Positions 17,054 to 26,605 are shown, counted from the stretch's first letter. The stretch: 64,000 bases of DNA from Lentisphaerae bacterium WC36 (GCA_020683205.1 CP085689.1:2536230-2600229); one strand, 5' to 3'. Program-made: numbers and translations. Notes: generated by a model not told the origin, from the letters alone.

Positions 17054-17102
17054 CATTATTTTTTTATTTTTCAAGATAAATAAGAAAAAATAACCTTTTT
17101 TA

Positions 17103-17495
17103 TCATTTCTCTTTATCATGCTCAAAACATTCTTCGATCCATTCATGAGCTTTACCACGATTTTTGGATGAGAAAAATTTAGTTTTCACTCCAGTAAAGT
17201 ATCCCATGAATTTACACCATGCTCGTTCCCATTCATTATCACCAACAACGGCAATACTTCCAATGTTATCTTTATATTTCTTACCCATGGCTAAATCCAT
17301 TTGCAATAGACTTGCTGCAGGAATTGGCACGTGGTTCAATTCTAAATATCCAAACACTTTGTGTTTACTGAACTTATTATCAGCAACAAGCTTATCAAAC
17401 TGGGCTCTCATAACGGTTAAGTCGTCCATAGTCAACTTACCTTCAGCATGGATCTCAAACATTCGGTTTGCGTATGTTTTCAACTTCGTAATCAT
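17103..17495 (-). CDS. SpoIIAA-like (STAS-superfamily) protein, paralogue 1
   Basis: 130 residues fitting the SpoIIAA-like family of the STAS superfamily (Pfam SpoIIAA-like). It begins with a short strand region (MFEIHAEGKLTMDDL), has KVFGYLELNHVPIP in the middle, SIAVVGDNEWERAW and a C-terminal VKTKFFSSKNRGKAHEWIEE helix (the FxxxxxxxAxxWL pattern typical of the family). No signal or membrane segment. It is a paralogue of the next gene upstream; both have strong promoters with TTGACA and 17-base spacing. The family has no assigned biochemical role; a link to membranes, lipids or anti-sigma signalling is only guesswork. GGAGGG precedes the ATG. Confidence 0.85.
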   Translation of the reverse strand: MITKLKTYANRMFEIHAEGKLTMDDLTVMRAQFDKLVADNKFSKHKVFGYLELNHVPIPAASLLQMDLAMGKKYKDNIGSIAVVGDNEWERAWCKFMGYFTGVKTKFFSSKNRGKAHEWIEECFEHDKEK

Positions 17496-17617
17496 TGTTA
17501 AGCCCTCCAGTTAAAAATTTTAAAATTATGAGGTAGTTTTAAAAGCACCTTGTTTAATTAAAAAGTTTTTTAAAATCATCTTTTTATTTATTTTTAGACC
17601 CAAAACTTCCTACTAAT

Positions 17618-17646
17618 ATTATAGATATTTATGATCTTACTGTCAA
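17618..17646 (-). promoter_or_regulatory. Perfect-consensus sigma70 promoter of SpoIIAA-like gene 1
   Basis: Minus strand: TTGACA (17641-17646), exactly 17 bases, TATAAT (17618-17623). Both hexamers match consensus fully. The leader to the ATG is about 115 bases. Confidence 0.85.
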
Positions 17647-17728
17647 TAAAAAAGGTGCCTTGATTAATATTTTTTTGATAATTTATCTTAATTTTAACAA
17701 TCATTTAACAATATGCTAATATTATTAG

Positions 17729-18106
17729 CTATTTTGCCAAATCATTTATCCATTTTTTTGCTTTAGACCTTGCTTCTTCGGAAAAAAATTTAATTTTAAC
17801 TCCTGCAAAATTTTTCATGATTGCAAACCATGCTTTTTCCCATTTGGCATCTCCAATCACTGCCATTGCTCCAATATAAGACTTATATTTTTCTGCTAAT
17901 CCTAGGTCTTTTTGTAAAAATTCTAAGCTTGGTAGCGGAACGTTTTTTAAATTTAAACAACCAAAGAATTTATGATACCCGCCTTTACTACTTGATATCA
18001 TTTCATCCATAAAATCTCTAAGCTTCATCAAATCTTCAAGATGCATCTCACCATTGGCATTAACCTCAAAAATTCCATTCTCATATTTTTTTAATTCAGT
18101 AATCAT
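17729..18106 (-). CDS. SpoIIAA-like (STAS-superfamily) protein, paralogue 2
   Basis: About 125 residues, start at MITELKKYENG (18106); an in-frame start nine codons earlier is less likely because the two paralogues then align from their first residue. Shared blocks with paralogue 1: MIT-LKxYxNxxFE, KxFGxLxLxxVPxP, AVxGDxxWExAW and VKxKFFSxxxRxKAxxWI. It therefore arose by tandem duplication, with considerable divergence since (roughly half of positions differ). Own promoter upstream at 18157-18185. Family role unknown. The intergenic space between the copies is about 230 bases. Confidence 0.85.
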   Translation of the reverse strand: MITELKKYENGIFEVNANGEMHLEDLMKLRDFMDEMISSSKGGYHKFFGCLNLKNVPLPSLEFLQKDLGLAEKYKSYIGAMAVIGDAKWEKAWFAIMKNFAGVKIKFFSEEARSKAKKWINDLAK

Positions 18107-18156
18107 TTTTCGTCTCCAATATATATAATTCAAAAAATTTAGTCTGTAAATAATTA

Positions 18157-18185
18157 GTTATAAATTTGTTGCAGTTTAATGTCAA
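18157..18185 (-). promoter_or_regulatory. Near-consensus sigma70 promoter of SpoIIAA-like gene 2
   Basis: Minus strand: TTGACA (18180-18185), 17 bases, TATAAC (18157-18162). The -35 box directly abuts the T-tract of the argS terminator, the same terminator-promoter layout as in a compact transcription unit boundary. Confidence 0.75.
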
Positions 18186-18216
18186 TAAAAAAAGCGCCCC
18201 ATTTTTATGGTACGCT
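18186..18216 (-). terminator. Intrinsic terminator of argS
   Basis: AGCG..CCAT / ATGG..CGCT stem with a two-base internal mismatch and an AAAA loop, followed on the minus strand by seven T residues that run into the TTGACA of the next promoter. Confidence 0.7.
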
Positions 18217-18246
18217 CAAAATTTATTTGCAAGTTATCAACAATCT

Positions 18247-18264
18247 ATTAACAATATTGTTAAT
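18247..18264. repeat. 18-bp perfect palindrome downstream of argS
   Basis: ATTAACAATATTGTTAAT is its own reverse complement. It lies 52 bases after the argS stop and about 60 bases upstream of the -35 box of SpoIIAA-like gene 2, so it could be either transcript structure or a protein-binding site. Confidence 0.5.
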
Positions 18265-18315
18265 AACTTTTTTTCTTAAATGATATTTTTTACGAAATAA
18301 TTCGTGTTTAATTAA

Positions 18316-20127
18316 TTACATTTCAGTAACGCAGTCAATCGTTAATGTTTTTAAACCATCAACAAGTACTTCTTTAACATTATTGCATAAAGCTAAACGT
18401 AAAACTTTTAGTTCATCTGTATCAGCAATCATTACTGGGCATTCACGGTAAAACTTATTGAATGCTTTTGCTAAATCAAGCAGGTAACTAACAACTACCG
18501 AGCAATCTTTTTTACTTGCTGCATACTGTAATGTTTCTGGGTATTTAGCAATTAATGTTGAAACATTTTTCTCTTCATCAGTAGCTAATTCACTCCAATC
18601 TAAAGAACCACAATCAATGGCATCAACACTAATACCCTCTTCCTCAGCTTTACGGAAAATTGAACTAATTCTTGCAACAGCATATTGAACATATGGACCA
18701 GTGTCACCTTCAAACTTAATTGAAGCTTGTGGGTCAAACATAATTGTTGTTTTAGGATTGAACTTTAATAACATAAACTTCAATGCCCCTAAGCCAATAA
18801 TTTCAGAACGTTCATCAATATCAATAGGCACCTCATCGCCACAACGTGACAATGTCGCCTCTTTTGCTAAATTAACCATTTCATCAAAAAGATCATCAGC
18901 ATCAACAACAGTACCTTCACGGCTTTTCATTTTACCAGTTGGTAAATTAACCATTCCGTACGCCATATGATAAAGATTTTTTGCCCAATCATAGCCTAAT
19001 TTTTTCATAATGGCAAATAATTGTTTAAAATGTAAAATTTGCTCATCACCAACCACCCACACTTGAGCGTCAGGAGCATAATCATCATATTTTTTAATTG
19101 TTGTACCAATATCTTGAGTAATGTAAACGCTTGTACCATCTGAGCGCAGAACGACTTTTTCACCCATCTTTTTGCCTAAATCAGCAACTACTGCGCCATC
19201 TTCGCGACGTTTAAATGCACCACTAGCCAATCCTTGTTCAATGATATCTTTACCTAATAAATAAGTATTACTTTCCAAATAAGTGTGTTCAAATTTACAT
19301 CCCATACGTTTATAAGTTTCATCAAAACCAGCAAATACCCAGTTATTCATCATCTGCCATAAGTCGCGAACTTCAGTATCACCATTTTCCCAATCTTGTA
19401 ACATTTTTTGCGTTGCCAAACCAATTTCAGTTTGTAAGAATAATTCATCATCCGTTTTATCTGCAATTTCTGGCTTTTGAGATCTTAATTCATCAAGTTG
19501 CTTTTTAAGTTCATAATTATATTTTACATAAAAACTACCAACTAAATGATCTCCTTTTGTACCAGTTGATTCAGGAGTATCTCCATTACCAAAGCGCTGA
19601 TATGCAATCATTGACTTACAAATATGAATTCCGCGATCATTAACTAAATTCAATGGAATGACGTTGTGACCAACACGCGCTAATAATGAAGCCAAAGCCA
19701 TCCCAAGAGTATTATTTCTAACATGACCTAAATGCTGCGGCTTATTAGTATTTGGAGCTGAATATTCCACAGCAATTTTTTGTGTTTCAGTCTTAGGTAG
19801 TTGCACTGAATGTGCTAAATCATTAACAATTTCTAACGCCTCAGAGTGCAATGCCTTTGCTGATAAAGTAACATTAACAAATGCTTTAATAGCTTCAACT
19901 TTTTCAACATCACTATGATTTTCTAAATATTCAACAACTAATTGCGCCATAGCCATTGGATTTTGTTTAAAAAATCTACTAAATTTAAAGCAGTTAACTG
20001 TAATATCTCCATCCATGTCACCAGGACACGCTTCAGCAATAATTTCCAAGTTATCATCTAAATTAAGTTCACTAAATTTTTCAGTAATTAGGAACTTTTT
20101 TAATTCTTCAATACAATTTATTTTCAT
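18316..20127 (-). CDS. argS: Arginyl-tRNA synthetase
   Basis: Charges tRNA(Arg) with arginine. 603 residues, class I. The HIGH motif is HLGH at residues 132-135 in SAPNTNKPQHLGHVRNNTLG, the usual ArgS context; the KMSKS position carries GKMKSREGT, as in many ArgS. The N-terminal Add-1 domain and C-terminal DALR anticodon-binding domain (FNKFYRECPVM) are present. The gene is followed, 100 bases on, by its own terminator. It is preceded at about 25 bases by the thioesterase gene on the same strand, with which it may share a transcript. Confidence 0.97.
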   Translation of the reverse strand: MKINCIEELKKFLITEKFSELNLDDNLEIIAEACPGDMDGDITVNCFKFSRFFKQNPMAMAQLVVEYLENHSDVEKVEAIKAFVNVTLSAKALHSEALEIVNDLAHSVQLPKTETQKIAVEYSAPNTNKPQHLGHVRNNTLGMALASLLARVGHNVIPLNLVNDRGIHICKSMIAYQRFGNGDTPESTGTKGDHLVGSFYVKYNYELKKQLDELRSQKPEIADKTDDELFLQTEIGLATQKMLQDWENGDTEVRDLWQMMNNWVFAGFDETYKRMGCKFEHTYLESNTYLLGKDIIEQGLASGAFKRREDGAVVADLGKKMGEKVVLRSDGTSVYITQDIGTTIKKYDDYAPDAQVWVVGDEQILHFKQLFAIMKKLGYDWAKNLYHMAYGMVNLPTGKMKSREGTVVDADDLFDEMVNLAKEATLSRCGDEVPIDIDERSEIIGLGALKFMLLKFNPKTTIMFDPQASIKFEGDTGPYVQYAVARISSIFRKAEEEGISVDAIDCGSLDWSELATDEEKNVSTLIAKYPETLQYAASKKDCSVVVSYLLDLAKAFNKFYRECPVMIADTDELKVLRLALCNNVKEVLVDGLKTLTIDCVTEM

Positions 20128-20152
20128 AATTCTTCTCTATATATCTATACGT

Positions 20153-20533
20153 TTATACGTTTTCAAAAATATTTTTAGCTTTAATCGGTTTACCTGCTTG
20201 ATTAATGCAAGCATGAACAGTGTAGCCACTTACTAACAATTCACTGTCTTTATAAACTCGACAATTAATTTTCACTTTAACTCCTTTTATATAATCAACT
20301 TCTCCTTCAATAGTAATCAAATCATCATAAGTGCATGAATTTTTATATTCACAATGCGATTCAATCACTGGTAAAAAAATGCCTTCAGCTTCAAGCTTTG
20401 AGTATGGCAAATTCATATTTCGTAAAATTTCAGTTCGTAATCGTTCAAAATAAACGTAATAATTTCCATAATAAACCACGCCCATTTGATCTGTATCAGC
20501 ATAAGGAACTCTATATTCAACTGTTGCTTTCAT
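20153..20533 (-). CDS. Acyl-CoA thioesterase, YbgC/4HBT hot-dog fold
   Basis: About 126 residues. Hot-dog thioesterase of the YbgC/4-hydroxybenzoyl-CoA type: YADTDQMGVVYYGNYYVYFERLRTEIL contains the catalytic Asp (DTDQMG) and the Tyr-Asn-Tyr signature; EYKNSCTYDDLITIE and the GYTVHACINQAGKPIK strand follow. Hydrolyses acyl-CoA (short-chain or acyl-ACP-related); E. coli YbgC is tied to the Tol-Pal locus, which is not near here. I start at the ATG 20533 with AGAGGA nine bases before it; an earlier TTG in frame is less likely. Confidence 0.92.
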   Translation of the reverse strand: MKATVEYRVPYADTDQMGVVYYGNYYVYFERLRTEILRNMNLPYSKLEAEGIFLPVIESHCEYKNSCTYDDLITIEGEVDYIKGVKVKINCRVYKDSELLVSGYTVHACINQAGKPIKAKNIFENV

Positions 20534-20597
20534 ACCTAATAATCCTCTCAAAATTTCACTAATTATTTTTTAAAAAAATTAATTGTCCCCAAAAATC

Positions 20598-21560
20598 TTA
20601 TCGCAAGCCAACTGCGTGACGCACTCTATCCATTGTTTGGTTAGCAACTTCATTTGCTCTTTGCGCTCCAGCTTTCAAAATATCTTCAACATAATCTAAG
20701 TCATTTTCTAAAGCTTCACGACGTTCACGCATTGGCTCAAAATAATCCCACATTTTTTCAAATAATTCCTGCTTAGCATGCCCGTAACCAAAATTACCAC
20801 CTCGATATTTATCTTCTAAAGCTGCAACTTCTTCTGCAGTTGCAAAAAGTTTATATAATTTTACAACATTACAATCAGTTGGATCTTTTGGTTCTTCAAG
20901 AGATAACGAATCAGTGACTATACTCATCACCTGTTTACGAATCGCCTTTTTGCCTCCAAAAATAGCAATAGTATTGTTGTAACTTTTAGACATTTTTTGT
21001 CCATCAACACCAGGAATAACTGCAACATCATTGCGAATATCAGCCTCTGGAATTGTTAAAGTTTCACCATGCTTATGGTTAAAGCTTTGCGCAATATCGC
21101 GAGTGATTTCAAGATGCTGTTTTTGATCTTTGCCAACAGGTACCAAATTTGCATCATATAGTAAAATATCTGATGCCATCAACACTGGATATGAAAACAA
21201 TCCATTATTAGGAACAAACCCCTTAGCAACTTTATCTTTAAAACTATGAGCGCGTTCTAACAACCCAGTTGAAGTAAAGCAATTCAAAATCCACGTTAAT
21301 TCTGTTACCTGCGGCACATCACTTTGACGGAAAAAAACTGTTTTTTCTGGATCAATACCACAAGCTAAAAAGTCAATTGCCATATTTTTTACCAAATCAC
21401 GTAAAGCTTGAGGGTCTGGCGTTGTCGTCAATGAATGGTAATCAGCGATAAAAAGAAATGCTTCGCCTTTCTGCTGTAATTCAACAGCATTTTTCATCAT
21501 CCCAAAATAATTTCCAATATGTGGAATACCAGAAGGCTGGATTCCTGAAAGAATTCTCAT
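20598..21560 (-). CDS. trpS: Tryptophanyl-tRNA synthetase
   Basis: Charges tRNA(Trp). 320 residues, typical bacterial length. The HIGH equivalent is PSGIPHIGNYFGM near residue 10, KMSKS is DGQKMSKSYNNT near 195, and the conserved LIADYHSLTT and PVGKDQKQHLEITRDIA blocks (tryptophan and ATP site) are intact. The start is immediately before the GIQPSG motif, with no room for an extra N-terminal domain. Single-gene unit between the thioesterase and the zinc-ribbon protein. Confidence 0.97.
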   Translation of the reverse strand: MRILSGIQPSGIPHIGNYFGMMKNAVELQQKGEAFLFIADYHSLTTTPDPQALRDLVKNMAIDFLACGIDPEKTVFFRQSDVPQVTELTWILNCFTSTGLLERAHSFKDKVAKGFVPNNGLFSYPVLMASDILLYDANLVPVGKDQKQHLEITRDIAQSFNHKHGETLTIPEADIRNDVAVIPGVDGQKMSKSYNNTIAIFGGKKAIRKQVMSIVTDSLSLEEPKDPTDCNVVKLYKLFATAEEVAALEDKYRGGNFGYGHAKQELFEKMWDYFEPMRERREALENDLDYVEDILKAGAQRANEVANQTMDRVRHAVGLR

Positions 21561-21730
21561 AATATATTTACTTCCTATTACAACTTTATTTTAATTTTTA
21601 TAATTTTATCATCTTTACATATAACTCAAAAAAACGTGAAAATCGTCAATTATTTTAACGGCTTAAGAACATCTAAAAGCAATATGTTCTATTAATTTAC
21701 AATTTTTTTTGTAATACGCAAATTTTTATC

Positions 21731-23218
21731 TTATAAAACTCGATTTAAAAAATAATATAGTAGCAGTAGTGATAAAAGTAACAATAATAAAAACACCACA
21801 ACTTTTAAGAAAAAACCACGGTTATCCTTCGCCTCATACTGAAAATTTATTGGCGACAATAATCTTTTACGCGCTTCATCATCAAGCGATAAACTTTTGA
21901 TCTTATTTTTTTCAAAAAGAGTTGTTGTTGTTTTTCTTTTACCATATTTATTTATCTTGCGTGAGTCGGTAGAATTTTCTGAGTCTACAGTAATTTGCTG
22001 AGTAAGTTTGGAGCGATCTTTATCTTTGACCAAATCATTAAAACGGTGATTTGAATCAGTCATAACTTCTTTGATTTCAGCATTTTCAGAATTATCTACT
22101 AGGGTTTCATCAACATTAATGTTATTTCCCTTTTTTGCAGGAATTAATTTTGTAATTGAGTGAGATTCAATCCCATTATAATTATTTTCTTTTTGTTCAT
22201 CTTTCTTTTTTAAAACACGTGAAGCTGATTTTTTGACAGGGTCTGCAAGTTTTATCGTCACTCTATTGTCATTGTTCAAAGAGTCAGTTACTCTTTTTTT
22301 TAATACTCTAGAAGCAGTTTCTAGCTGAGACAACCGTTGAGAGGTATTTGAAAAAATATTATCCACTACAGCGGTTGCTAACTTTACTTTTTCTTGATAA
22401 TCAACAACTTCCTGATGGCTAACTTTAATCTCATTTTTAAGTTCTTCACTATTTAAATTACTCTTAGCCGTAGGACGCATCATTCCATCACATTGAGGAC
22501 AACCAAATTCCTGAATGCGATCCTCAAATTGCCCCGCCAAACCACACTTATCACACTGCATATGAATAATTGTTTTTGTCTTGGTATTTGGATTTTCATC
22601 AAAAACAACGTCAACGCCTTGCATATTTGAATGGTTTTCACCACTGCCTTTGCGATTTAAAAGAATTGGTTTCTTAGCGTTACTGTCTTCAGTTCCATGT
22701 TTTTTAGGCTTTAGTAATTTCAAACGCTGCGTATTTGTGCTAACAATTTTTTTAGGCACTTTTTTAGCAACTAAAGAGGCTGCTTTATCTAAAGGCTTGA
22801 TTTTGCTAAGAGTTGTAGTAATTGTGCCAACCGTTTCTGCAACTCCATCAATAACCTTCTTTTTGACATCAGTTTTTAGTAGCTGAGTACTTTTATTTTT
22901 ATTGCCAGCAACGTTTAGAATTGAGCTTGCAGTACTTAATATATCAGTTTCATTAGCATTTTTTGCTTTTAGAAGTTGTTTATGTAATTCATCTTGAGGA
23001 GAACTAGCATCATCACTAGCTTTATTAATCATCTCAGTAATCGTCTCTAAAACATCAGTATCAGTTATATCTTTCACTTTTTTTTCTGAAGTCGCAGCTG
23101 CCTCAATACTGTTAGAACTGCTAGCATTGCCTAGGTCGCGCAAAATCTCACTATCTTCATCCGCGCCGACAACCTCATCAATTATATCTTCTATAAGCAT
23201 TTTATCATAATCACTCAT
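21731..23218 (-). CDS. Tail-anchored protein with central zinc ribbon, function unknown
   Basis: 495 residues, mostly low-complexity and probably disordered (Lys, Ser, Asn, Asp rich). A single CxxC-x14-CxxC zinc ribbon sits at Cys222, Cys225, Cys240 and Cys243 (CDKCGLAGQFEDRIQEFGCP), preceded by a MHMQ-like strand. An acidic N-terminus (1-30) and short repeats of ASRVLKK around residues 308 and 333 follow. A single hydrophobic segment of about 20 residues (LKVVVFLLLLLLSLLLLYYF) lies at the extreme C-terminus, so the whole protein faces the cytoplasm and is tail-anchored. No homologue recognised. PVC bacteria often carry such zinc-ribbon/TM proteins. Confidence 0.75.
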   Translation of the reverse strand: MSDYDKMLIEDIIDEVVGADEDSEILRDLGNASSSNSIEAAATSEKKVKDITDTDVLETITEMINKASDDASSPQDELHKQLLKAKNANETDILSTASSILNVAGNKNKSTQLLKTDVKKKVIDGVAETVGTITTTLSKIKPLDKAASLVAKKVPKKIVSTNTQRLKLLKPKKHGTEDSNAKKPILLNRKGSGENHSNMQGVDVVFDENPNTKTKTIIHMQCDKCGLAGQFEDRIQEFGCPQCDGMMRPTAKSNLNSEELKNEIKVSHQEVVDYQEKVKLATAVVDNIFSNTSQRLSQLETASRVLKKRVTDSLNNDNRVTIKLADPVKKSASRVLKKKDEQKENNYNGIESHSITKLIPAKKGNNINVDETLVDNSENAEIKEVMTDSNHRFNDLVKDKDRSKLTQQITVDSENSTDSRKINKYGKRKTTTTLFEKNKIKSLSLDDEARKRLLSPINFQYEAKDNRGFFLKVVVFLLLLLLSLLLLYYFLNRVL

Positions 23219-23410
23219 AGTAAATAATCTCCAAAAATTATATTGAAAAATATTATTTTAATCTACACCATAAAGAACATCTTTATTACTAAGTAACTTT
23301 TAGTCAACCTATTTTAGCACAAATTTAGTATAACATCAAATAAAATTAACTAAAAATATAGTATTTATTTTAGCACAAATGTTTTTAAGGTAAATAAAAA
23401 TTAATTATTA

Positions 23411-23439
23411 CTTTTTGGATTATTTAAGTATCCAAAAAG
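23411..23439 (-). terminator. Hairpin after ileS
   Basis: CTTTTTGGAT and ATCCAAAAAG form a 10-bp stem with a 9-base loop, 29 bases past the ileS stop. The T-tract after it is interrupted. Confidence 0.5.
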
Positions 23440-23467
23440 CAACAACTATTAATTATAAAATATTTAA

Positions 23468-26400
23468 CTATATTTTATCAACAATCAACTTACATGCTAT
23501 ATCGTTAATATCTAAACAGTTATCATCAGAAATTATCTCACTATTAATAATTTCATCGGCTAAAGTTTCAGACGCTATATAATTATTAAAGTCAACAAAT
23601 GCCTTATTTAATAGTTCATCATTTGTAGAGTAAGTCACTTTAATATGATCAGCAACGTCAAAACCTGCATCTTTACGAGTGTTTTGAATTTTACTAACAA
23701 TTTCTCGCGCCAACCCCTCAACAATTAAATCTTCATTTAACACTGTATCGAGAGCAATAGTTACTCCAGAATCAGTTGCAACAGTTAAACCTTCTTTTTC
23801 TTCTCGACGTACATCCAATTCAGCCTCTGTAACATTAACAACAGTTCCACTGCTTAAAGTAATATCAACACTTTCTCCTGTTAAAACATCCCCAATTTGC
23901 GCACTAGTCAATTTTGCAATCTCAGGAACAATTAATTTCATTTCTTTACCAAGTTTGGGACCAAGAGCTTTAAAATTAGGTTTTGCACTACGCACGACCA
24001 ACTCAGCTTCATCGCTACTAAATTCAATATCTTTAACATTTAACTCTTCAGCAATAATTGATGAAGTTTCTGTTAACATATTACGAACTTTGTCATCAGC
24101 GGCAACAATCACAGCTTTTGCCAACGGTTGACGTGTGCGCAATGAATTCTGACTTCTTAAGAAACGCCCTAGCGTCACTGCAGTCATAGTATTTTCCATC
24201 TGTTTTTCTAAATAAACATCCCGACGGCTCTGATCTGCGACAGGAAAATCACAATGATGAATTGATTCAGGCATTGTATCAGTTTTCAAATTTTGATAAA
24301 TCTCTTCAGTAATATATGGAATAAATGGAGCTGCTGTCTTACAGAATGTTAACAATACGCTGTATAATGTCTGATATGCTTCATTTTTATCACTATCATT
24401 TTGACTTTTCCAGAAACGACGACGACTGCGACGAATATACCAATTTGTTAAATCATCAACAAAACGCTCAAAACGATTCGCAGATTTCTGTAAATTGTAA
24501 TTATCCATCGATTCTGTAATTTCCTCAACCATTTCATTAGCACTTGATAAAATCCATTTATCTAATGGATTTTGAGGATTAGCTGGTCCATTTTCATCGC
24601 CTAATTGTGGAGTCCAATTATCAACATTTGCATATGTCACGAAGAAACTATATGAATTCCAAACTGGCAACAGTACACTTCTCAAGATATCCTTAACGCC
24701 AGTTTCACTGAATTTCAAATCTTCGCCACGCACAACTTGGCTACCAAGCATAAATAAACGCATCGCATCAGCACCATAATTATTTAAAATATGCATTGGA
24801 TCTGGATAATTCTTTTTACGCTTAGACATTTTTTGACCATCTTCAGCTAAAATTAAACCATTAACTACCACATTCTTAAATGATGGTTTATCAAATAATG
24901 CCGCACTTAAAACTGTTAATGTGTAGAACCAACCACGCGTTTGATCTAAACCTTCAGCGATAAAATCTGCTGGGTAATTATTTTCAAAATGCTCTTTATT
25001 TTCAAATGGATAATGTTGTTGAGCGTATGGCATCGAGCCACTTTCAAACCAACAGTCTAAAACTTCAGGAATACGTGTTAACACACCATTTCCGCTTGGA
25101 GCTGGAATCTCAACTTTATCCATCAAATGTTTATGAATATCTGTAACTTTTTCTCCAATTAATGCCTCTAATTCAGCAACTGAACCAATGCAGACAACCT
25201 CGCCTGTTTCTTCATTACGCCAAATTGGTAACGGAGTACCCCAGTAACGGTTACGACTAATCGCCCAATCTCTAGCATTTTCCAACCATTTACCAAAACG
25301 ACCTTCTTTAAGGTGACCTGGATTCCAGCTAATTTGGCTATTAGCCTTAATCATCTTATCTTTGATTTTATCAATACGGACAAACCATGTTGAAATTGCA
25401 CGATAAATTAATGGTGAATCATCACGCCAACAGTGTGGGTAACTATGATTAATTTGACCACGGTGTACTAGTTTTCCATTTTCTTTTAATTCACGAATAA
25501 TATCCTTATCACAATCTTTTACGTAACGACCAGCGTAATTCGTAATCTCGTCAGTATAATAACATTGTGCATCAATTGGACAAACTTCTGGAATATTAAA
25601 TTCAGCCGCGGCTGCCGCATCATCTTCACCAAATCCTGGCGCGATATGCACAATACCTGTACCATTATCTGTGCTAACAAACTCTGCACTAATAACACGA
25701 AATGCTCCTTCAGAAGCTTTATCTGCGAAGTAATCAAATAAAGGAGTATAAGTTTTCCCAACTAAATCCTTACCCTTAAAACGTTCTAAAACCTCTGGAG
25801 CTTCATCTTTATAATAATCGGTTAAACGTGCCTCGGCAACAATATAATATTTACCTGATTCATCTTTAACTTTTACATAATCAATATCATTTCCAACACA
25901 TAGTGCCATGTTTGATGACAACGTCCACGGAGTAGTGGTCCACGCTAAGAAATAACTATTTTCCATATCTTTAGCTTCAAATGCTACTGTTATTGCTGGA
26001 TCAATCACATCTTCATAACCTTGATTTGCTTCAAAGTTTGATAGTGGAGTTGCGCAACGTGGGCAATATGGTAAAATTTTGTAACCTTCATAGATTAAAT
26101 CCTGATCCCATAATTGCTTAAATACCCACCAAATCGACTCCATATAATCCAAATCCATTGTGCGGTAACCATTTTTAAAGTCAACCCAACGACCCATACG
26201 ACTAACAATTTGTTCCCACTCAGCAGTATATCTTAAAACAATACCACGACATGATTCATTAAATTTATCAACTCCGTAATCTTCAATATCTTTTTTTCCT
26301 GATAAATTTAACTCCTTCTCCATCTCAAATTCAACTGGTAATCCATGACAATCCCAGCCAAATGAACGATTAACTTTCTTTCCGCGCATTGTTTGATAAC

Positions 26401-26605
26401 GTGGTACAACATCTTTCATTGCGCAAGTAAGTAAATGCCCATAATGAGGCAAACCTGTTGCAAATGGTGGCCCATCATAGAACACAAATTCTTCACAACC
26501 CTCACGGTTTTCAATTGATTTTTCAAACGCTTTTGTATTATTCCAATAGCTTAAAACAGCCTCTTCCATTTTTGGGAAATTTGGGCTTTCAACATTCTTA
26601 AACAT
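23468..26605 (-). CDS. ileS: Isoleucyl-tRNA synthetase, eukaryote-like (IleS2) type
   Basis: Charges tRNA(Ile). 1,045 residues, class Ia. The HIGH motif is PHYGHLLT and KMSKS is GQKMSKRKKNYPDP; both variants and the DPAITVAFEAKD and LGPKLGKEMK blocks belong to the eukaryote-like IleS2 clade, which includes the mupirocin-resistant MupA enzyme, rather than to the E. coli IleS1 type. The CP1 editing domain (WTTTPWTL.. about 225-400) is present. The long C-terminal region with TRKDAGFDVADHIKVTY is typical. Only one ileS is visible in the window. Start chosen at the first ATG, before the conserved NFPKMEEAVLSYW. Confidence 0.96.
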   Translation of the reverse strand: MFKNVESPNFPKMEEAVLSYWNNTKAFEKSIENREGCEEFVFYDGPPFATGLPHYGHLLTCAMKDVVPRYQTMRGKKVNRSFGWDCHGLPVEFEMEKELNLSGKKDIEDYGVDKFNESCRGIVLRYTAEWEQIVSRMGRWVDFKNGYRTMDLDYMESIWWVFKQLWDQDLIYEGYKILPYCPRCATPLSNFEANQGYEDVIDPAITVAFEAKDMENSYFLAWTTTPWTLSSNMALCVGNDIDYVKVKDESGKYYIVAEARLTDYYKDEAPEVLERFKGKDLVGKTYTPLFDYFADKASEGAFRVISAEFVSTDNGTGIVHIAPGFGEDDAAAAAEFNIPEVCPIDAQCYYTDEITNYAGRYVKDCDKDIIRELKENGKLVHRGQINHSYPHCWRDDSPLIYRAISTWFVRIDKIKDKMIKANSQISWNPGHLKEGRFGKWLENARDWAISRNRYWGTPLPIWRNEETGEVVCIGSVAELEALIGEKVTDIHKHLMDKVEIPAPSGNGVLTRIPEVLDCWFESGSMPYAQQHYPFENKEHFENNYPADFIAEGLDQTRGWFYTLTVLSAALFDKPSFKNVVVNGLILAEDGQKMSKRKKNYPDPMHILNNYGADAMRLFMLGSQVVRGEDLKFSETGVKDILRSVLLPVWNSYSFFVTYANVDNWTPQLGDENGPANPQNPLDKWILSSANEMVEEITESMDNYNLQKSANRFERFVDDLTNWYIRRSRRRFWKSQNDSDKNEAYQTLYSVLLTFCKTAAPFIPYITEEIYQNLKTDTMPESIHHCDFPVADQSRRDVYLEKQMENTMTAVTLGRFLRSQNSLRTRQPLAKAVIVAADDKVRNMLTETSSIIAEELNVKDIEFSSDEAELVVRSAKPNFKALGPKLGKEMKLIVPEIAKLTSAQIGDVLTGESVDITLSSGTVVNVTEAELDVRREEKEGLTVATDSGVTIALDTVLNEDLIVEGLAREIVSKIQNTRKDAGFDVADHIKVTYSTNDELLNKAFVDFNNYIASETLADEIINSEIISDDNCLDINDIACKLIVDKI

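Noticed and set aside
17103-18106. SpoIIAA-like pair as an anti-anti-sigma switch
   Set aside because: The typical phosphorylated Ser in the DxSG motif of true anti-anti-sigma factors is missing and no anti-sigma kinase is adjacent.
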